From contig CAYHEC010000008.1 of assembly GCA_964355675.1 (NCBI GenBank), positions 71,515-135,514 of the forward strand: a stretch of DNA of 64,000 nucleotides, in the 5' to 3' direction. The notes under the pieces are model-generated. The model saw nothing but the letters and a program-made list of their open reading frames with translations, was not told the DNA's origin and ran no database searches. Positions 61,214 to 64,000 of this stretch are shown piece by piece. The position numbers and the translations under genes are program-made. Each line of letters starts with the position of its first letter. Positions within the stretch are counted from its first letter, which is position 1. This DNA is from CAMBDS01 sp964355675 (lineage in GTDB: Bacteria > Electryoneota > AABM5-125-24 > Hatepunaeales > Hatepunaeaceae).

Positions 61214-61271
61214 GGTAAGGGCGAATTCATTCGCCCTGAAAAAGGTCGGCGATTAAAATCGCCGCTACCTG
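61214..61271. repeat. Two palindromes upstream of ltaE
   Basis: AGGGCGAA/TTCGCCCT (61219-61238) and CGGCGATT/AATCGCCG (61248-61265) within a wider TAGGT...ACCT pairing. Confidence 0.85.
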
Positions 61272-61324
61272 TAATATAGGCACATGACCAACGTAAAATC
61301 AACTTGGAACGGCATTCACCATTT

Positions 61325-61396
61325 ACTTTCGCACTTTCACACTTTCGCACTTTCGTACTTTCGCACTTTCGCACTTTCGCACTTTCCCACTTTCCT
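61325..61396. repeat. Nine copies of an 8-bp tandem repeat (ACTTTCGC)
   Basis: Nine uninterrupted 8-bp units with single-base variants, ending on the stop codon of the M49 gene. As eight is not a multiple of three, the tract would shift frame if translated. Confidence 0.95.
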
Positions 61397-63380
61397 ACCT
61401 CCCAAACCTTATCATCTGCCCAGCAAAGTCCTTGTTATATTTGATCTCAAAACCTCTAATTCCACCCATCTTATTCTTGATCAACTCGATTTCAGGCATG
61501 GCGAAAGCAATCCTGTCCGGAACGTTGAGTGGTTTGGCGCGAGCGATAACTTCGTCACGGAGTTTCGGGTCGAATTTGATTCCATAGGTTTCGACCAGTT
61601 TCTTCGCCGCCGGGTAGTCTCCAGTGGCTTTGATTCTCTGGATTTCCGCAAGAAGTTCCCCGACCGCCTTGTGAGTTAATTCCTCATCTACTAAACGACA
61701 GTAGTGCTTTCCATCGATCAGCTCGATACGAGCGCCACCTTTGGCAATGATAAAGTTGTTTATCAAGTGCCCGGCACGAGCGTGATCTTCTTCGTATTGA
61801 TCGCCTTCCGGAACGTCTCGTAGATCGATCAGCGTGTATGCAAGCATTGCTGTGTATGCCGATTTCTTGGTCACTTCAGTCGAATGAACCCCAAGTTCGA
61901 CCAATCTCGGATCGCCAACAAACCACCAGGCAACCAGATCAGCGCGAGCTTCCTCAAGTGTCGAGGCGAATTCCTTCAATTGGTCGAGTGGATCACCCGC
62001 AAGCGAAGCATCCGCCTTCCCCGACCCATGACCGACAACCTCATGAAGCGCCACCATAGCCGACCTCCGTGAATCCAAGCCCTCCAAGGCGATCTGGCGT
62101 TCCATTTCTGTCGGAATAAATTCGGCAAACAACTGATTTGCTCTGTCTTTTGCTCCTGATCCCATCACGTTTGTCAGCATGAAATTCTTCGTGCCGACTG
62201 TCTCACGGAGACGCTGATCGTTGGGCAGGTTGATACCGCTTGGGGAGTGGGGTCCCTCACCTCCGATACCCATCAACATTTTGACAGCTTTGGCAGAAGG
62301 AAGAGTAAAGTCCTTTTTCTTGAATCGCTCTTCCCAAGGCATTCTCTCTTCGAACCACGCCGCGTTTGTTGCCAATGTTTTCATCATCGCAGTTTCTGCG
62401 GAATCAGTAATGAACACTCCTCCCTCGAACGAGCCGCGCATTCCGAGCGGATCCTGATAGACCTCAATAAAGCCAATTATGTAATCGACTGGTGATGAGT
62501 TATCCTGAACCCAGAGACGGCAGTGGCGGTCGAACGCCTCCGGCTCACCGGTACGGAAGTATTCGATCAAAGCTTCCAATGCCGGACGCGAAGCGTCGGG
62601 AGCGTAAGTTAAGGCAGACTCAAGTTCGGTAACAACATTCTCGAGCCTGTCTGCCATCCTGCCCGGCGCGACATCGGGGGCTCCGGCGCGATAGACCTCT
62701 TCGACGATTTGACCGCCAGCAAGTGCATAGCGGCCATTGAGTGGATAGCGGGGCTTTTGAGCTTCGACTTGAGTGCGGGTGATTCCACGATCATAGAAAT
62801 TGACCGCACTCTCGGTAACTGCATCACCTTTTGAGGGATTCTTATTGACGAGAACCGGGAGGAAGTCAGGGTCGAAAATGTAGAGCTTGAAAAACGTCTC
62901 TTGATGCATCAGTTGTGATTCATTTTCTTGTCGAGATCCATGGAGCGCAATCATCATCTCATCGAAAGTAAATTCCGGCACAAACTTCCGACTTGTTTCA
63001 GGATCGTAGTTGCCGTTCGCCGACCAGAACTTGATCGTATAGCGTCTTATCTTATCTTTCAGCGCTGGTTCAATGTCTTCCCTAAGAATCAAGCTGTCAA
63101 GCAATTGCCTGATTTCAAGACCCTTGGGAATAGTCTGATCGAAGATGATGTCACGCCCGGCAACTGCCGCTCTGCAAAGGTGATAAGCATAGCGCTGAAG
63201 CCTTTCCGGAAGAGCGTCGAACTCCGGGCAGTACAGTTGGTAAATAGCGAGATTATCCTGACGCAGGATCACCTCGGCGGTGGTAGGCGTCGGGCTGGAC
63301 ACTTCTTTAGGCTCAGATTTGCAACCGTAGGTGAGTAGGCTCATAGTAAAAATGAGGAGATATGTGGGTTTAATTCTCAT
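61395..63380 (-). CDS. Dipeptidyl-peptidase III-like M49 metallopeptidase, lipoprotein
   Basis: The ATG at 63380 gives a signal peptide with lipobox-like LLTYGC; the longer upstream frame is not needed. The catalytic zinc motif HEVVGH (M49 HExxGH) lies in ALHEVVGHGSGK, and the third zinc ligand Glu in the EEARADL motif. M49 enzymes release dipeptides from oligopeptides; other members function as nudix-fused or stand-alone proteins. A lipid anchor would place it in the periplasm or outer membrane. Length (661 residues) is in the family range. Its stop codon overlaps the 8-bp tandem repeat. Confidence 0.93.
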   Translation of the reverse strand: MRIKPTYLLIFTMSLLTYGCKSEPKEVSSPTPTTAEVILRQDNLAIYQLYCPEFDALPERLQRYAYHLCRAAVAGRDIIFDQTIPKGLEIRQLLDSLILREDIEPALKDKIRRYTIKFWSANGNYDPETSRKFVPEFTFDEMMIALHGSRQENESQLMHQETFFKLYIFDPDFLPVLVNKNPSKGDAVTESAVNFYDRGITRTQVEAQKPRYPLNGRYALAGGQIVEEVYRAGAPDVAPGRMADRLENVVTELESALTYAPDASRPALEALIEYFRTGEPEAFDRHCRLWVQDNSSPVDYIIGFIEVYQDPLGMRGSFEGGVFITDSAETAMMKTLATNAAWFEERMPWEERFKKKDFTLPSAKAVKMLMGIGGEGPHSPSGINLPNDQRLRETVGTKNFMLTNVMGSGAKDRANQLFAEFIPTEMERQIALEGLDSRRSAMVALHEVVGHGSGKADASLAGDPLDQLKEFASTLEEARADLVAWWFVGDPRLVELGVHSTEVTKKSAYTAMLAYTLIDLRDVPEGDQYEEDHARAGHLINNFIIAKGGARIELIDGKHYCRLVDEELTHKAVGELLAEIQRIKATGDYPAAKKLVETYGIKFDPKLRDEVIARAKPLNVPDRIAFAMPEIELIKNKMGGIRGFEIKYNKDFAGQMIRFGR

Positions 63381-63451
63381 GGAATTGAGTAATATTAAAT
63401 GACTTACTAACACGGTAGTTGTGCTCTTGGAGGGTGGACTTTCGGTCAGCA

Positions 63452-63547
63452 CTCCTCGCGTAGGATAAGCGTCCCGCTTGTCACAAAGTAGACCTTCAGT
63501 CCTCTCTCCTCGCGTAGGATAAGCGTCCCGCTTGTCACAAAGTAGAC
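63452..63547. repeat. Exact 42-bp direct repeats with 54-bp period
   Basis: Copies at 63452-63493 and 63506-63547 carry CGCGTAGGATAAGCGTCCCG and GTCACAAAGTAGAC. A diverged single copy is at about 55590. Confidence 0.95.
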
Positions 63548-63552
63548 TTTCA

Positions 63553-63715
63553 GAGTTCGTTGATTTATTCGTTCGAGTAGAGATTTGATCCTCTTGGAGG
63601 GGGGGCTTCAGCCCCCCCTAAAGGACAATCAAGCACAAACAAGGGCGGGCTGAAGCCCCCCCTCCAAGAGAATCTTGTCCGAATTGGCGTCCCAAGCGAA
63701 TAAATCAACGAACTC
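63553..63715. mobile_element. MITE-like element, copy M2
   Basis: 163 bp with perfect 19-bp inverted ends (GAGTTCGTTGATTTATTCG). TTTCA flanks both sides (63548-63552 and 63716-63720), the same target as M1. Inner arms are of GGAGGGGGGGCTTCAGCCCC type around CAAGCACAAACAAG. No ORF. Confidence 0.93.
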
Positions 63716-63912
63716 TTTCAGTCCGCTCTTGAGGGCGGGTTAAAACCCTCCCTCCAAGAGAATCAACGCAACTACTTTATAATACTCTCGTTTCTTGTTG
63801 TGACGAAATCGTCGGGTGTATATTAATCATTCAACATTGTACCCGCAAGCGCAAAGTTTGGAGATGTCTGGAAATGTCGGTCTGACAGGTCTTTTATCAG
63901 GTATTGAATGCG

Positions 63913-63958
63913 ACAGGGTGTCCTCACCCTGTCGCTCGGATCGCTGCAGGGTGAGGAC
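63913..63958. repeat. Two GCAGGGTG-family palindromes, the second interrupted by M4
   Basis: GACAGGGTGtcctCACCCTGTC, then CTGCAGGGTGAGGAC, which stops where the next MITE end begins. Confidence 0.85.
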
Positions 63959-64000
63959 GAGTTCTTTGAAATATTTCTTATAGGGATCGTGTTCTCCATA
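63959..64000. mobile_element. MITE-like element, copy M4 (cut by window end)
   Basis: GAGTTCTTTGAAATATTTC begins directly after GAGGAC, exactly as M3 does at 32665. Only the left end is in the window. Confidence 0.75.

Larger units (their letters stand above)
63381..64000. other. 620-bp repeat-only region at the window end
   Basis: It contains a CTTGGAGGGTGG half-palindrome, a duplicated 42-bp unit (63452-63493, 63506-63547), MITE-like copy M2 (63553-63715), a GGGCGGG-ttaaaa-CCCTCCC hairpin (to ~63764), AT-rich sequence, two GCAGGGTG-type palindromes and the left end of MITE copy M4. No gene was recognised. Confidence 0.85.

Noticed and set aside
61171..61374. 67-codon frame through the 8-bp repeat
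   Set aside because: The product is mostly a translated tandem repeat; there is no start signal or family similarity.
63381..63452. Upstream extension of the M49 gene
   Set aside because: Starting at 63380 gives a proper lipoprotein signal; the longer frame puts 24 polar residues before it.
63452..63755. Possible CRISPR array
   Set aside because: Only two exact units with a 12-bp gap, then a MITE-like element. No regular repeat-spacer pattern and no cas genes.
1..64000. tRNA and rRNA genes
   Set aside because: None recognised by eye. A covariance-model scan (for example tRNAscan-SE) was not possible; a hit in one of the gaps would overturn this.

Overview
The window reads as a bacterial chromosome fragment of roughly balanced GC from an FCB-superphylum lineage (Bacteroidetes/Calditrichaeota/Zixibacteria-like candidate phylum). 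The main reason is four large secreted proteins ending in a type IX secretion (T9SS) type A sorting domain with the PNPFN-type motif, two of them gingipain-like (C25) paralogs. No rRNA, tRNA, integrase or complete transposase gene was recognised by eye. The exact phylum cannot be fixed from this sequence.

Layout. 1-9324 (+): an exopolysaccharide locus with the 3' end of a beta-barrel-like gene, a membrane GT2 synthase, a Pro/Gln-rich membrane protein, a NodB-type deacetylase, a degenerate paralog of that deacetylase, and a lipoprotein. 9423-18368 (-): a DUF58 protein, then the 2-oxoglutarate dehydrogenase complex (lpdA, odhB, odhA) with a DUF4258/YgiT-type toxin-antitoxin-like pair inserted between odhB and lpdA, then trpS. 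18735-22567: a five-repeat T9SS protein, an atypical SDR and a DHH phosphoesterase. 22755-32429 (-): a compact alpha-glucan operon glgE > treS-maltokinase fusion > malQ-glgB fusion. 32884-49368: two C25-type T9SS giants flanking pyruvate kinase, then a beta-helix T9SS protein. 49607-63380: a GT-C glycosyltransferase and housekeeping clusters (small TM protein/BatA/hflX/tadA; parA/bidomain dCTP deaminase; yhaM/SnoaL-like; ltaE; an M49 lipoprotein).

The most unusual property is a dense, layered system of palindromic repeats. GC-rich palindromes (core GCAGGGTG-n4-CACCCTGC, and GGAGGGCGGACTTTCAGTCCGC types) fill most gaps. Longer MITE-like inverted-repeat elements sit inside those palindromes; two of them are flanked by the same 5-bp target duplication. 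Similar palindromes and 7-bp repeat tracts also occur in frame inside conserved enzymes (odhA, odhB, lpdA, DUF58, malQ-glgB), where they add short peptide inserts at variable positions. This resembles the Rickettsia palindromic elements in principle but has different sequences.

Functionally, the alpha-glucan operon would convert trehalose to maltose (TreS), phosphorylate it (maltokinase), polymerise it (GlgE) and branch it (GlgB), with MalQ remodelling. Its divergent control region with the C25 gene carries a perfect CRP-type palindrome, a consensus-like sigma-70 promoter and an operator-like inverted repeat.
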